Origin: Planctomycetaceae bacterium
Lineage (GTDB): Bacteria > Planctomycetota > Planctomycetia > Gemmatales > Gemmataceae
Assembly (NCBI GenBank): GCA_013823135.1
Contig: PNLP01000048.1
Coordinates: 1 to 52,653, forward strand
Reading direction: 5' to 3'
Length of the DNA stretch: 52,653 bases
The first letter of the stretch is position 1. Each line of letters starts with the position of its first letter. A program made the translations under genes and the position numbers. Of this stretch, positions 24,258 through 32,453 are shown piece by piece. The notes below the pieces were generated by a model. That model had not been told where the DNA came from and did not search any database. It saw nothing but the letters and a program-made list of their open reading frames with translations.

Positions 24258-27200
24258 TCACTTCTCCAGGCTCTTCACCCATTCGCGCATCAGGGCCAAG
24301 CCGGCCTCGTCGACGCGGTTCGACGACATCGGCGGCATCTGCCCTGAGACGCCCCGCAGGCCGATCCGGTGAACCAGCACACTGCGTTCGGGTGCGCCCG
24401 GCACGAGCAGTTTCGCGTCTTTCAGGTCGAACGTCGTGTGAACGGGCTTAACGTCCACGACTCGCATCTTGTCGAGCTTCGTCACGAATTCGAGTTCCAT
24501 CAGGGCGTTGCCGCCACCCGCCTCGACGTGGCACGACGAGCAGTTCGCGTGGAGCCACGACCGCGCACGGGCTTCGACAGGTTGCTTCTTGTCGTGCGGG
24601 TCCACGAGTGCCTTCATTTCCGTGATCGATCGAGTCAGCATCGTTGTCGGCTTGGGGCCACGCTGGTCGGGGAGCGGCTTGGCGTCTTCGGCGAGTTTCC
24701 CCCTCACGTCGGCGAGCCAGTCCACCTTGAACATGCCGAGGTGTTCCAACTCGCGAATCTGGTTGTCGCTGCGACCGCTCGGGTAAGCGTGCTCCTTGTT
24801 CATTTGGAGTTCGCACAACCCGAGCACGTAGTTCTGCGCCCGGCTATGGCAGACCATGCACTCGGCTCGGCTCGGGTAGTGCCACACTTGTTTCCGTTCG
24901 CCGGTGGCTGTCGCAATCGTGAACTCCTTGTCCATCCCCTTCGCGTCGATGAGCGTGGCATCGGTGCCGGCGTCGTTCCACAGGTAACTGTAGCCGTACC
25001 ATTCGCCGGCTTGCTTCGTCATGAACCGCGTCTCAATCCACTTGCGACTCGTGGGGTCGCCTTCCTTCGTGTCGAGTGCGAAGCTCTTGACCAGCACGGT
25101 CTTGTCCGGGAAGTTCCATCCGCGGTTCCCGGTCATGCCGATGCCACCGCCCGCTGGCAGTGCGAGGAACCGCTCCTTGTGCATGCCATCGGACCAGAAC
25201 GAGGCGTTCACGGAGTACGGGAGCACGCTCGCCTTCACCTTGTGATCCTTCACCGATTCGAAGAGACCGCTCTCGGACAGCTTCTTCGGGAAGTCGTTGG
25301 CCGCTTTTTCGAGGTTCGGCGTGAGCGTGAAGAAGCCGCCGTCGTCCTTGCCGCTGTGATGGAGGATGAGGAGTTCGCCGTCCTTGTCGAGTGCGAATGC
25401 GGTGATCTTCAGCGTGGTGATGGCGATCTTCTTGTGCCAGACAATCGCCTTGCCGTCGTGCTTCACCGCCCAGATGTGCCCGGTGCTGTAGTCGCCATAG
25501 ATGTACGCACCCTTGAGCTCGGGCAACTTGTCGCCGTGGTACACGATGCCACCGGTGAGCGAGCGTGCTTCCGAGTGGTGGTGTTCCACCGTCGGCTTCA
25601 CGACGGGCGTGGGGCCGAGCTTCCGTTCCGGGTAGAACGGGTGGCTTCCTTCGGTGACGCTCCAACCGAAGTTGTCGCCCTTCTGCACGAGGTGAGCGTA
25701 CTCCCACAAGTCCTGTCCGTTCTGGCCGAGCCAGAGTTGCTTGGTCTTGGCGTCGAACGTGATTCGCCACGGGTTGCGTGTGCCGTAAGCCCACGTTTCC
25801 GGCACGAACCGCTTGTCGCCCACATAAGGGTTATCCTTGGGGATGCTGTAGTTTCTCCGGGGGCTTACGCCGCCCGGCTCGCCTGGTTCGGGGTGATCCA
25901 CATCGATGCGAAGGATCTTCGCGAGCAGCAGGTCGGTGCGTTGACCGGTCACGTTCGTGTCGGAGTCGGAGGTGCCGTCGCCACTGGTGACGTACATGAG
26001 CCCGTCGGTATCGAAGCAGATTGCACAGCCGTTGTGGCCGTCGGACTCCCATTCGATGATCGTCTTCGCAGTCTTGGTGTCGATCGTGAACGGCGGCTTC
26101 GTCGGCATCGTGTACCGCGTGATGTAACTGCGTTTGCTTTTCTTCGGCTTGTCCTTCTGTTCTTTGGCCTCTTTCGTCTCCTCGGTCTTGCCGTTCCAGC
26201 CGATGTAGACGTAACCGTTCTCCGCGAACTTGGGGTGGAAGGCGATGTCGTAGGCGGTGCCGCTATTGGGCGTGTCGAACAGTTTCACGGCGTCGGCTGG
26301 CTTGGCATCAACCTTGAGCGGGAACAACGAGACCGCCGTGTGGGCGTAGCTCCACGGTTGCGTGATGAGTAGCGCCTCGCTGCTGCCGGGGATGCGGGCC
26401 ACCTGAATCGGGAACTCGGGCCGGTAGTCGCTGATCGCCCGCACAGCCTTGAACGCTGGGGGCGGATCGGGGAAGCCGACGACGGTGCTTGTGGTGAGCG
26501 GCTCGCGTTTGTCGAGGGCGTAGGTCTTGGCGTCAGGCCCGACGAACGTGATCGTGGCGTAGTCCTCGGTTTGGTGGAAGAACGGCGGGATCTTCCGCTT
26601 CGCGATCGGGGCGACGCACGAGTACTCCTCGCTCTTCCATTCCTTGTGGTAGTCGAAGCGGCACAGGTTCATCTTCCACGCCTCGCCGATCACGGGGCGG
26701 CCGCCCGTGCGCGAGAAGTCGGTCCACGGAATGCGGCCCTCGACGCTCCAGCCCTTGTCCACGTCGTCGCGCTTGTTCAGCGTGCCACGCAGCTTCACCT
26801 TGGCGTCGATGTTGAACTTCCCCTTCTTGCTGTCGGGGCCAATCGTATCGAGGTGATATTTCGGGTAGAACGCATCGAACTTCGTGCCTGCGGCGCTCAC
26901 CTGGAACTCGTAGTACCCGGACTTCTCCGCGTCGGGGCGGAAGAACAGCTCGAACACGTCGTTCTTCCACAGGTCGCCGTCGTGCTCTTCAACATCCGCG
27001 AACAGGTCGCCGTCTTCCATCTCGGCGAAGAAGTACAGGTATTCGCGATCCCACAGCAACTTCGCGGTCGTGCTGGTGCGGCTCATGCGTGCCTTGTCAC
27101 CGAGCCACGGGAGGTGGAATGCGTCGATGGTCTCGGCCAGTTTCCACGCGGCTTCGTCGGCGGTGCCGTCGATGGTGACGGGCGTCTCGACGAAGCGACA

Positions 27201-27350
27201 CTCGAACTTGCTCGGCGGCGCTTTCTTCAGCGGCTCGGGGATCGGGTGATCTGCGGCACTGGCGAGCCGGGGGTGTGAACCCCCGGATAACACGATTCCA
27301 GCGACGAGTGAAACCAGAACGATGATCGCGGCGAAGTGATGACGACGCAT
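24258..27350 (-). CDS. secreted PQQ-type sugar dehydrogenase with CBM9-like and cytochrome domains
   Basis: 1030 residues. Signal peptide to about 35. About 45-270: DOMON/CBM9-like domain (VETPVTIDGTADEAAWKLAE, LLWDREYLYFFAEMEDGDLF). About 300-690: glucose/sorbosone-dehydrogenase beta propeller (YDIAFHPKFAENGYVYIGW, GHNGCAICFDTDGLMYVTSG, ILRIDVDHPEPGEPGGV). About 700-1030: cytochrome region with two haem motifs, CMVCH (about 830) and CSSCH (about 938), ending GQMPPMSSNRVDE. This would oxidise a sugar outside the membrane and pass electrons through its own haems (inference from domains). ATG at 27350 gives the signal peptide. Confidence 0.86.
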   Translation of the reverse strand: MRRHHFAAIIVLVSLVAGIVLSGGSHPRLASAADHPIPEPLKKAPPSKFECRFVETPVTIDGTADEAAWKLAETIDAFHLPWLGDKARMSRTSTTAKLLWDREYLYFFAEMEDGDLFADVEEHDGDLWKNDVFELFFRPDAEKSGYYEFQVSAAGTKFDAFYPKYHLDTIGPDSKKGKFNIDAKVKLRGTLNKRDDVDKGWSVEGRIPWTDFSRTGGRPVIGEAWKMNLCRFDYHKEWKSEEYSCVAPIAKRKIPPFFHQTEDYATITFVGPDAKTYALDKREPLTTSTVVGFPDPPPAFKAVRAISDYRPEFPIQVARIPGSSEALLITQPWSYAHTAVSLFPLKVDAKPADAVKLFDTPNSGTAYDIAFHPKFAENGYVYIGWNGKTEETKEAKEQKDKPKKSKRSYITRYTMPTKPPFTIDTKTAKTIIEWESDGHNGCAICFDTDGLMYVTSGDGTSDSDTNVTGQRTDLLLAKILRIDVDHPEPGEPGGVSPRRNYSIPKDNPYVGDKRFVPETWAYGTRNPWRITFDAKTKQLWLGQNGQDLWEYAHLVQKGDNFGWSVTEGSHPFYPERKLGPTPVVKPTVEHHHSEARSLTGGIVYHGDKLPELKGAYIYGDYSTGHIWAVKHDGKAIVWHKKIAITTLKITAFALDKDGELLILHHSGKDDGGFFTLTPNLEKAANDFPKKLSESGLFESVKDHKVKASVLPYSVNASFWSDGMHKERFLALPAGGGIGMTGNRGWNFPDKTVLVKSFALDTKEGDPTSRKWIETRFMTKQAGEWYGYSYLWNDAGTDATLIDAKGMDKEFTIATATGERKQVWHYPSRAECMVCHSRAQNYVLGLCELQMNKEHAYPSGRSDNQIRELEHLGMFKVDWLADVRGKLAEDAKPLPDQRGPKPTTMLTRSITEMKALVDPHDKKQPVEARARSWLHANCSSCHVEAGGGNALMELEFVTKLDKMRVVDVKPVHTTFDLKDAKLLVPGAPERSVLVHRIGLRGVSGQMPPMSSNRVDEAGLALMREWVKSLEK

Positions 27351-27447
27351 GAAGCGGTCCGGTGGATATAGACGAGGGAGGCGAATCCGCAGACTCATCA
27401 GATTACACTGAGTGCGAGGCAGATGACAGATTTGGGATGCCCCTTTT

Positions 27448-27720
27448 GGATTTGGTATTTACCCCGACGGGGTTGTATTCCACAGCCCAGGGTCAGCGCA
27501 GCGCCACCCTGGGTACGCTGCGAGGATCCAATCACGTCAGGCTTCCCAGGGTTCGGGCGATCCCCCCAGGGAGCGCCGAAGCGGCGACCCTGGGCTGTGG
27601 ATACAACCCCGTCGGGGTAAAGGTGTGGTTGGGTTTCGGGTTCACGCGATCCCCCAGGGTGCGCCGAAGCGGCGACCCTGGGCTGTGGAATACAACCCCT
27701 TCGGGGTAAATACCAAATCC
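27448..27720. repeat. composite cluster of three CCCAGGG double-hairpin repeats
   Basis: One inverted copy (27461-27513) and two direct copies (27565-27618 and 27653-27707) each join a CCCAGGG/CCCTGGG hairpin to an ACCCC/GGGGT hairpin. The outermost bases, GGATTTGGTATTTACCCC at 27448-27465 and its complement at 27703-27720, also pair, so the whole 273 bases can form one large fold. It occupies most of the gap 27351-27776. I see no gene in it. Confidence 0.88.
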
Positions 27721-27776
27721 CAACAACGAAAGAACCCGGCGTTTCCGCCGGGTTCCGTGTCATCGCGAAGTCTGTT

Positions 27777-28685
27777 TCACTTCCCGGCGACGGCTCCGAC
27801 CACAACCCGCGTCACCCCGGGAGCCCCCCGCAACTTCTCGGCGAAGTCCCAGGCGTCCGCGGCGTGCGGGGCGGCACCCGAGATCACCAGCGTGCCGTCT
27901 CGCATCTCGACGACCAGTTGGGCGAACCGGCTGTCCGTCTTCCGCACCGTCGCGGCCATCGCCATCACGTCGCCCCGATTCGCGGTCAGCGTTCCCGGCA
28001 CCGGGGAGGAACCGACGCTCACCGCGGTCGGGCCGGCCGGGCTCACCGGTCCACCCAGCACACCGGACTCGGCCGTCGGCTTGCGAACGACCACGGTGTT
28101 GGTCGGGTTCGCGGCAGCCACCATCGTGTTCGAACCGCCCGCTCCCCAGTTCGGCGTGGATGGCCCCACTGTTCCCGTCAGCGGGCCGGGAAGGTCGTAC
28201 AGGGTCGGCCGTTGCGGGAGCGACGAGGCGATCTTGTCGGCAAGCGGCCCCTGGAGCGGGTCCACGCCGGCCGACACGAAGCAATTGTTCCGCACATCTG
28301 CGATCCCCGCGATCGAGCGGAGCAAGTCTTCGAGTTTCTTCGACTGGCGGGCACCGGACACCGGCCCGCCGATGACGGCGACCCGGTCCACGATGCTGAC
28401 CACCACGTTCACCCCCCGCAATTCGGGGTCGGCGTCGATTGCGGTGAGTGCGGTGCGTGCGAGCACCACGTCGGACAGCCTGGGAGAGACATCGGCTGCG
28501 ACCTGGGTCGCGGTGGAGTTTTCAGGCTCCGCATGTGGCTCCCGTGAGGGGTCGCCACTGAAGACGGCTGCGGGTGCAAACCGCGTTGCGATGCCGACGC
28601 CGATCGCTGCCGCGAAGGCGAGCAGGATGGCAAACGGCGATCGTCTGCGAGGAGTGTGCGGAGTGTTCATTGGGTGCTGGCTCAT
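27777..28685 (-). CDS. BON-domain protein with membrane anchor
   Basis: 302 residues. An N-terminal hydrophobic segment (FAILLAFAAAIGVGIATRF, about 18-36) precedes two BON-like units: about 65-125 (LTAIDADPELRGVNVVVSIV, AVIGGPVSGARQSKKLEDLL) and about 235-300 (RFAQLVVEMRDGTLVISGAA, LRGAPGVTRVVVGAV), joined by a Pro/Thr/Ala-rich linker. BON domains bind membranes or peptidoglycan. ATG at 28685 has GAGGT upstream; 28670 is an alternative. Divergent from the Uma2 gene. Confidence 0.8.
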   Translation of the reverse strand: MSQHPMNTPHTPRRRSPFAILLAFAAAIGVGIATRFAPAAVFSGDPSREPHAEPENSTATQVAADVSPRLSDVVLARTALTAIDADPELRGVNVVVSIVDRVAVIGGPVSGARQSKKLEDLLRSIAGIADVRNNCFVSAGVDPLQGPLADKIASSLPQRPTLYDLPGPLTGTVGPSTPNWGAGGSNTMVAAANPTNTVVVRKPTAESGVLGGPVSPAGPTAVSVGSSPVPGTLTANRGDVMAMAATVRKTDSRFAQLVVEMRDGTLVISGAAPHAADAWDFAEKLRGAPGVTRVVVGAVAGK

Positions 28686-28965
28686 GATCGACCTCGCGGT
28701 CTTGGGGGCGGCCGAACGACCGATACGACTCGCCATGTCCCGGATCAGTGACTGTATTCTCTGTCAGGAAACGCATGGACAACACCGAGCTTGAGTCAAA
28801 TTTACAAAACGGTGTGGCTTCTTTGTTCCATGCAGAGCGCAAGGGGAACAACGGTGGTTTCGCGAAGCGGTTCCGCCTGGGTAAGCTGTGCCGGGTGATC
28901 TTCCACAGTTATTGTTCTGGCGGGTAGAATGTGACCCGACCGCATTCCGTGCCGAGGTGCTTCGC

Positions 28966-29694
28966 ATGACGCCGACGACTCAGGAGGAACGCGAGCGGCT
29001 CAAAGCGATGTACGACGAATCCGCACGGCGATACTATCTGTCGCTTCCAATCGAAGAAACGATCGACACCTTGCGGCAAGCGAACTCGCGGAAGATTGTG
29101 CTGTCGAGTTTCAGCATGATGAAGGCCAAGCGGCCAGACGTGCATTGCTTCAACGAACTCTTGATCGAGTATCCGGGAACTGACGGCAAACCCGGCCGCG
29201 TGGTGCCGAGCAACTTCATTGTGATTCACCCCGAACCGATCAAGGCGAACAACAGCTTTGACATCTCTCAGCAGCCCGCTCGCCCGTTCCTCGCGTTGGA
29301 GTATGTGACCGAATTGCGGCGTCCGGAGTTCCACCAGAATCGCGACAAGTACGAACGGGAACTGCGAATCCCTTACTATCTGCAGGTGTATCCGCACGAT
29401 GAGAAATTCACTTTGTTCCAGCTCCGTGGCGGGCATTATGCCGCAGTGACACCGAACGCAGCGGGGCGATACCCTGTTCCGGAGTTGGAACTCGAAGCGG
29501 CGTTGCTCGACGGTTGGGTGCGGTTCTGGTTCCGTGGCGAATTGTTGGCTCTCCCGGGCGACCTACTCCGTGAACGCAACACCGAACGGAACGCCCGGCA
29601 GGCTGCCGAAGCAAGGGCGGCCGCTGCGGAAGCCGAGATCGCGAGACTTCGCGAGGAACTGGCTAAGGCGAAGGGGCTTAGTGGACAACCATGA
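28966..29694 (+). CDS. Uma2-family (DUF820) protein
   Basis: 242 residues; PD-(D/E)XK-like Uma2/DUF820 family, abundant in planctomycetes and cyanobacteria and often annotated as putative endonuclease. Seen: ARPFLALEYVTELRRPEFHQNRDKY around 110, with the Glu and Lys positions of the nuclease core, and IPYYLQVYPHDEKFTLFQL. The C-terminal 40 residues are a charged coiled coil (AEARAAAAEAEIARLREELAKAK is its core; shown in part). GAGGTG precedes the ATG at 28966. It overlaps the next gene by ATGA. Cellular target unknown. Confidence 0.85.
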   Translation: MTPTTQEERERLKAMYDESARRYYLSLPIEETIDTLRQANSRKIVLSSFSMMKAKRPDVHCFNELLIEYPGTDGKPGRVVPSNFIVIHPEPIKANNSFDISQQPARPFLALEYVTELRRPEFHQNRDKYERELRIPYYLQVYPHDEKFTLFQLRGGHYAAVTPNAAGRYPVPELELEAALLDGWVRFWFRGELLALPGDLLRERNTERNARQAAEARAAAAEAEIARLREELAKAKGLSGQP

Positions 29695-30263
29695 CCAGAG
29701 TGTTCCAACTTGAAGTTGAAGTCGGCGACGATTGTCCACTCATCGACTGGGAAAGACATCCAGCGGTGGCGGATGCCTTTATACAGTTCGATGCACTGTT
29801 GCGTGACAGTAACCACGAATCGGAACTGATGGACCGTTTACTTCGCCTAACGACTCAAGGCCATCGTAGTAATGAGGTCGATGCGATTTATCTCACGCCT
29901 GGCTTGGCAGTTTCGGAGCGTGCCAAAAATGCACTTCGCTTGCTGAACATTCCTCGCATCCGCTTCTTCCCATTTCAACTCGACTCCGCACGATTTTTCG
30001 TTGTAACCACGGATCGAATTGTAGATTGTCTGGATCACGAACGGTCGCAGATTGAGTACTTCCGGTCCAATCCCACCCGAGTCAAACACATCCGGCACTA
30101 CGCGTTTCATTTGAGCATCATCCCTGACCCAGACCTTTTCACGATCCCGGAATTGTGCGATGGGATGTTCTCATACTCACGGCCACTCTTTGTGACCGGT
30201 GCTGTGGTTGCTGCACTCTCGGCGGCCGGACTGCAAGGATTCCGATTTGAGCAACTTGTTTGA
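29691..30263 (+). CDS. Imm11-like (DUF1629) hypothetical protein
   Basis: 190 residues. The C-terminus, PLFVTGAVVAALSAAGLQG followed by FRFEQL, matches the ending of Imm11/DUF1629 proteins, known as immunity proteins of polymorphic toxins; the first half is less typical. The gene overlaps the Uma2 gene by four bases, so both should be translated together, an unusual pairing. It is lower in GC than its neighbours, hinting at separate origin. No toxin gene is seen next to it. Confidence 0.6.
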   Translation: MTRVFQLEVEVGDDCPLIDWERHPAVADAFIQFDALLRDSNHESELMDRLLRLTTQGHRSNEVDAIYLTPGLAVSERAKNALRLLNIPRIRFFPFQLDSARFFVVTTDRIVDCLDHERSQIEYFRSNPTRVKHIRHYAFHLSIIPDPDLFTIPELCDGMFSYSRPLFVTGAVVAALSAAGLQGFRFEQLV

Positions 30264-30272
30264 AATTTCGCA

Positions 30273-30322
30273 CTGCTCGCCTCTCATCTGCCTTCGCCTT
30301 ACAATCTCGGCACGCTACCCGT
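30273..30322 (+). repeat. 50-bp direct repeat, copy A
   Basis: Matches 31107-31156 over 50 bases with a few mismatches in the middle (CTGCTCGCCTCTCATCT and GCCTTACAATCTCGGCACGC are identical in both). Copies A and B flank toxin-antitoxin module 2. A GTCGGCGGTGGTCAAGG stretch 75 bases after A loosely matches the start of the oxidoreductase gene, 72 bases after B. Confidence 0.85.
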
Positions 30323-30431
30323 ATCTCCAGCATCTCCAGCCCGGCGAGAACGCCGAGCCGACCAGATTTACACCCAGTACGTGACGTGGACGAACGTCGG
30401 CGGTGGTCAAGGGCGTGCGGTTTCGATTGGG

Positions 30432-30752
30432 TCAGATGTCGTCTTCCGTGAGTCGATCCTGGGCAGCGTGGCGAACGCGGTGGACGTTGACCGTGATGGC
30501 ATCGAACGTGAAGAGAATGCGGAAAACTTGCGGCCGACGACCGCTCAACAAGACCCGCAGGTCGATGCCAAGGTCGTCCGCTTCGTCCGCTTGCGGGCAC
30601 CGCTCCGGGCTGTTCGCTAATGTCTGGATGGCAGCAATAATCCCGTCATTCCACCGGTCGGCCGAACGCGCCGAGAAGTGCCGCCGCAACCATTCGGCAT
30701 TGCGGCGGACGTCGGCCCGTGCCTGTGGGAAGACGATGACGGTGTGGGCCAC
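30432..30752 (-). CDS. RelE/ParE-family toxin (module 2)
   Basis: 106 residues, GTG start, three bases after the antitoxin stop, exactly as in module 1. N-terminus FPQARADVRRNAEWLRRHF; centre SPERCPQADEADDLG; C-terminus FRILFTFDAITVNVHRVRHAAQD. The last ten residues quoted equal those of the toxin at 22704-23024, so the two modules are paralogues. Confidence 0.84.
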   Translation of the reverse strand: MAHTVIVFPQARADVRRNAEWLRRHFSARSADRWNDGIIAAIQTLANSPERCPQADEADDLGIDLRVLLSGRRPQVFRILFTFDAITVNVHRVRHAAQDRLTEDDI

Positions 30753-30755
30753 GGG

Positions 30756-31040
30756 TTACTTTCCCGTTTCTGGAGGAACGCCGAACTCCTTCTTCAGTTG
30801 AGCAGCGAACTCCGCAAGCGGCATGCCCGGGACACCGGAGTTCATCTCCGCGATGGATTGGCGCAGTGCCTCCAGATGTTCCTCGTAGGTCTCCGTTGCC
30901 TGTGGTGGTGGCACCTTGGCCAACTCGTCCCACAGGTCGTCGTCGGCGTCTGAGAGTTCGACCCGCAAGCGGGTGCCATCGGGTGGTGGGGGACCGTCGA
31001 ATACCAGCACCCCATTCACCACAGTGCCTTCAAGTGCCAT
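30756..31040 (-). CDS. antitoxin of module 2
   Basis: 94 residues. EGTVVNGVLVFDGPPPPDGT at the start nearly repeats the module 1 antitoxin; the remainder is an acidic helical tail (EEHLEALRQSIAEMNSG, close to the ALLRESIAAMDAG of module 1). ATG at 31040 follows GAGGAGG; in-frame sequence further upstream is ignored. Confidence 0.8.
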   Translation of the reverse strand: MALEGTVVNGVLVFDGPPPPDGTRLRVELSDADDDLWDELAKVPPPQATETYEEHLEALRQSIAEMNSGVPGMPLAEFAAQLKKEFGVPPETGK

Positions 31041-31106
31041 AACCGCCTCCTCTCTTGATGCGGTCAATGCTACCACACTTCTTCGCAAGGAAGAACCACA
31101 CCCGCG

Positions 31107-31156
31107 CTGCTCGCCTCTCATCTCGTCCGGCCTTACAATCTCGGCACGCTACCCGT
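31107..31156 (+). repeat. 50-bp direct repeat, copy B, with candidate promoter
   Basis: Second copy of the 30273-30322 repeat, ending 25 bases before the oxidoreductase start. It contains TACAAT, a plausible -10 box, so it probably carries that gene's promoter. No clear -35 box. Confidence 0.8.
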
Positions 31157-31181
31157 TCCATTCTCCCAGGGAGTTCCACCA

Positions 31182-32366
31182 GTGCCGACCAACGGATCAC
31201 TCAACCGCAAGCTTCGCATGGGCCTCATCGGAGGCGGGCAAGGCGCGTTCATCGGTCGCGTTCACGCCACGGCCGCCGTCATGGATAACCGCGCGGCCAT
31301 CGTCGCCGGCGCACTGTCGAGCGATCCCGCCAAGGCGAAGGCCAGCGCTCCCGACTACGACATCCCCGCCGAGCGTGCGTACTCCTCCTATAAGGAGATG
31401 GCCGAGGCCGAGAAGAAGCGGCCTGATGGCGTCGATTTCGTCAGCGTGGCCACGCCGAACCACACGCACTTCGAGATCGCCAAGACGTTCGTCGAGGCCG
31501 GCTTCAACGTGATCTGCGACAAGCCGATGACGTTCGACCTCGCACAGGCCGAGGAACTGCTGAAGGTCGTCGAGAAGTCGGGCGTCGTGTTCGCGGTGTC
31601 GCACAACTACACCGGGCACCCGCTCGTGCGGCAGGCCCGCGAGATGGTGCTCAACGGCGAACTCGGCGAGATCAACGCGATTCGGGCACGGTACATCCAG
31701 GGCTGGCTCCGCACTCGCCTCGAAAGCAGCGATCAGAAGCAGGCCAAGTGGCGCACCGATCCGAAGCAATCGGGGATCGCGGGTTGCTTCGGCGACATCG
31801 GCACGCACGCCTACAACCTCGGCCGTTACATCACAGGGTTGTTGCCGAAGGACATTTCATGCGTGCTGGCGACGTTCGAGCCAGGCCGGGCGCTCGACGA
31901 CTACGGCACCGCACTCATCCGCTTCGAGAACGGCGCGCTCGGCACCGTCACCGCGAGCCAGATCAGCCACGGCCGCGAGAACGACGTCATCATTGAAGTG
32001 GATGGCACGAAGGCGTCGCTGGAGTGGCACCAGGAGAACCCGAACCAGATGATCGTGCGGAAGAACGGCGAACCGCACCGCATCTACACGCGAGCCGGTG
32101 CCGGGCTCGGCGCTGCGGCGGCCGGGGCCACACGTATCCCCGCCGGTCATCCGGAAGGGTACCTCGAAGCGTTCGCGAACATCTACACCGCGTCTTACGA
32201 CGCGATGGCGAAGCGAGCCGCGGGCGAGAAGTTCGAGACCGTGAACACCGTGTACCCGAACATCTACGACGGCGTCGAGGGGATGCTGTTCATCACGCAG
32301 GCGGTCGCGAGCAGCAAGCAGAACGGCCAGTGGCTGCCGTTCCACCACGCCAAGATGCGGAAGTGA
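31182..32366 (+). CDS. Gfo/Idh/MocA family oxidoreductase
   Basis: NAD(P)-dependent sugar-type oxidoreductase, 394 residues. Seen: Rossmann motif MGLIGGGQGAFIGRVH at about 14-29, the EKP-like VICDKPMTF near 110, and GCFGDIGTHAYNLGRYI near 207 with the catalytic His region. GTG start at 31182; an ATG at 31218 is an alternative. Single gene whose promoter region seems duplicated (30273-30322). Sugar substrate unknown. Confidence 0.9.
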   Translation: MPTNGSLNRKLRMGLIGGGQGAFIGRVHATAAVMDNRAAIVAGALSSDPAKAKASAPDYDIPAERAYSSYKEMAEAEKKRPDGVDFVSVATPNHTHFEIAKTFVEAGFNVICDKPMTFDLAQAEELLKVVEKSGVVFAVSHNYTGHPLVRQAREMVLNGELGEINAIRARYIQGWLRTRLESSDQKQAKWRTDPKQSGIAGCFGDIGTHAYNLGRYITGLLPKDISCVLATFEPGRALDDYGTALIRFENGALGTVTASQISHGRENDVIIEVDGTKASLEWHQENPNQMIVRKNGEPHRIYTRAGAGLGAAAAGATRIPAGHPEGYLEAFANIYTASYDAMAKRAAGEKFETVNTVYPNIYDGVEGMLFITQAVASSKQNGQWLPFHHAKMRK

Positions 32367-32370
32367 TCCT

Positions 32371-32445
32371 GGCGAGCGGGGGACGTTAGTCCCCCCGAGT
32401 CTGAGAAAACCAAAGACTCGGGGGGCTGACGCCGCCCCGCTCGCC
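32371..32445. repeat. GGCGAGC-family palindrome between convergent genes
   Basis: Left arm 32371-32402 and right arm 32415-32445 pair imperfectly; both ends read GGCGAGCGGGG. The left arm holds GGGGGAC-GTTA-GTCCCCC. It lies between the stops of the oxidoreductase and glgX genes. Confidence 0.87.
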
Positions 32446-32453
32446 GAAGTCCA

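Noticed and set aside
24369..26372. 667-codon plus-strand frame opposite the PQQ dehydrogenase gene
   Set aside because: Shadow of a gene with clear domains; no ribosome binding site or recognisable motif.
27448..27720. Repeat cluster considered as a CRISPR array
   Set aside because: Only three units in mixed orientation, no uniform spacers and no cas genes.
27362..27805. Open frames on both strands in the repeat cluster
   Set aside because: They only translate the CCCAGGG repeats; repeated peptide blocks mirror the DNA repeats.
30381..30620. Plus-strand frame after direct-repeat copy A, possible truncated oxidoreductase start
   Set aside because: Only a GGGQG-like stretch resembles the oxidoreductase and the rest is antisense of the toxin gene; kept only as a hint in the direct-repeat finding.
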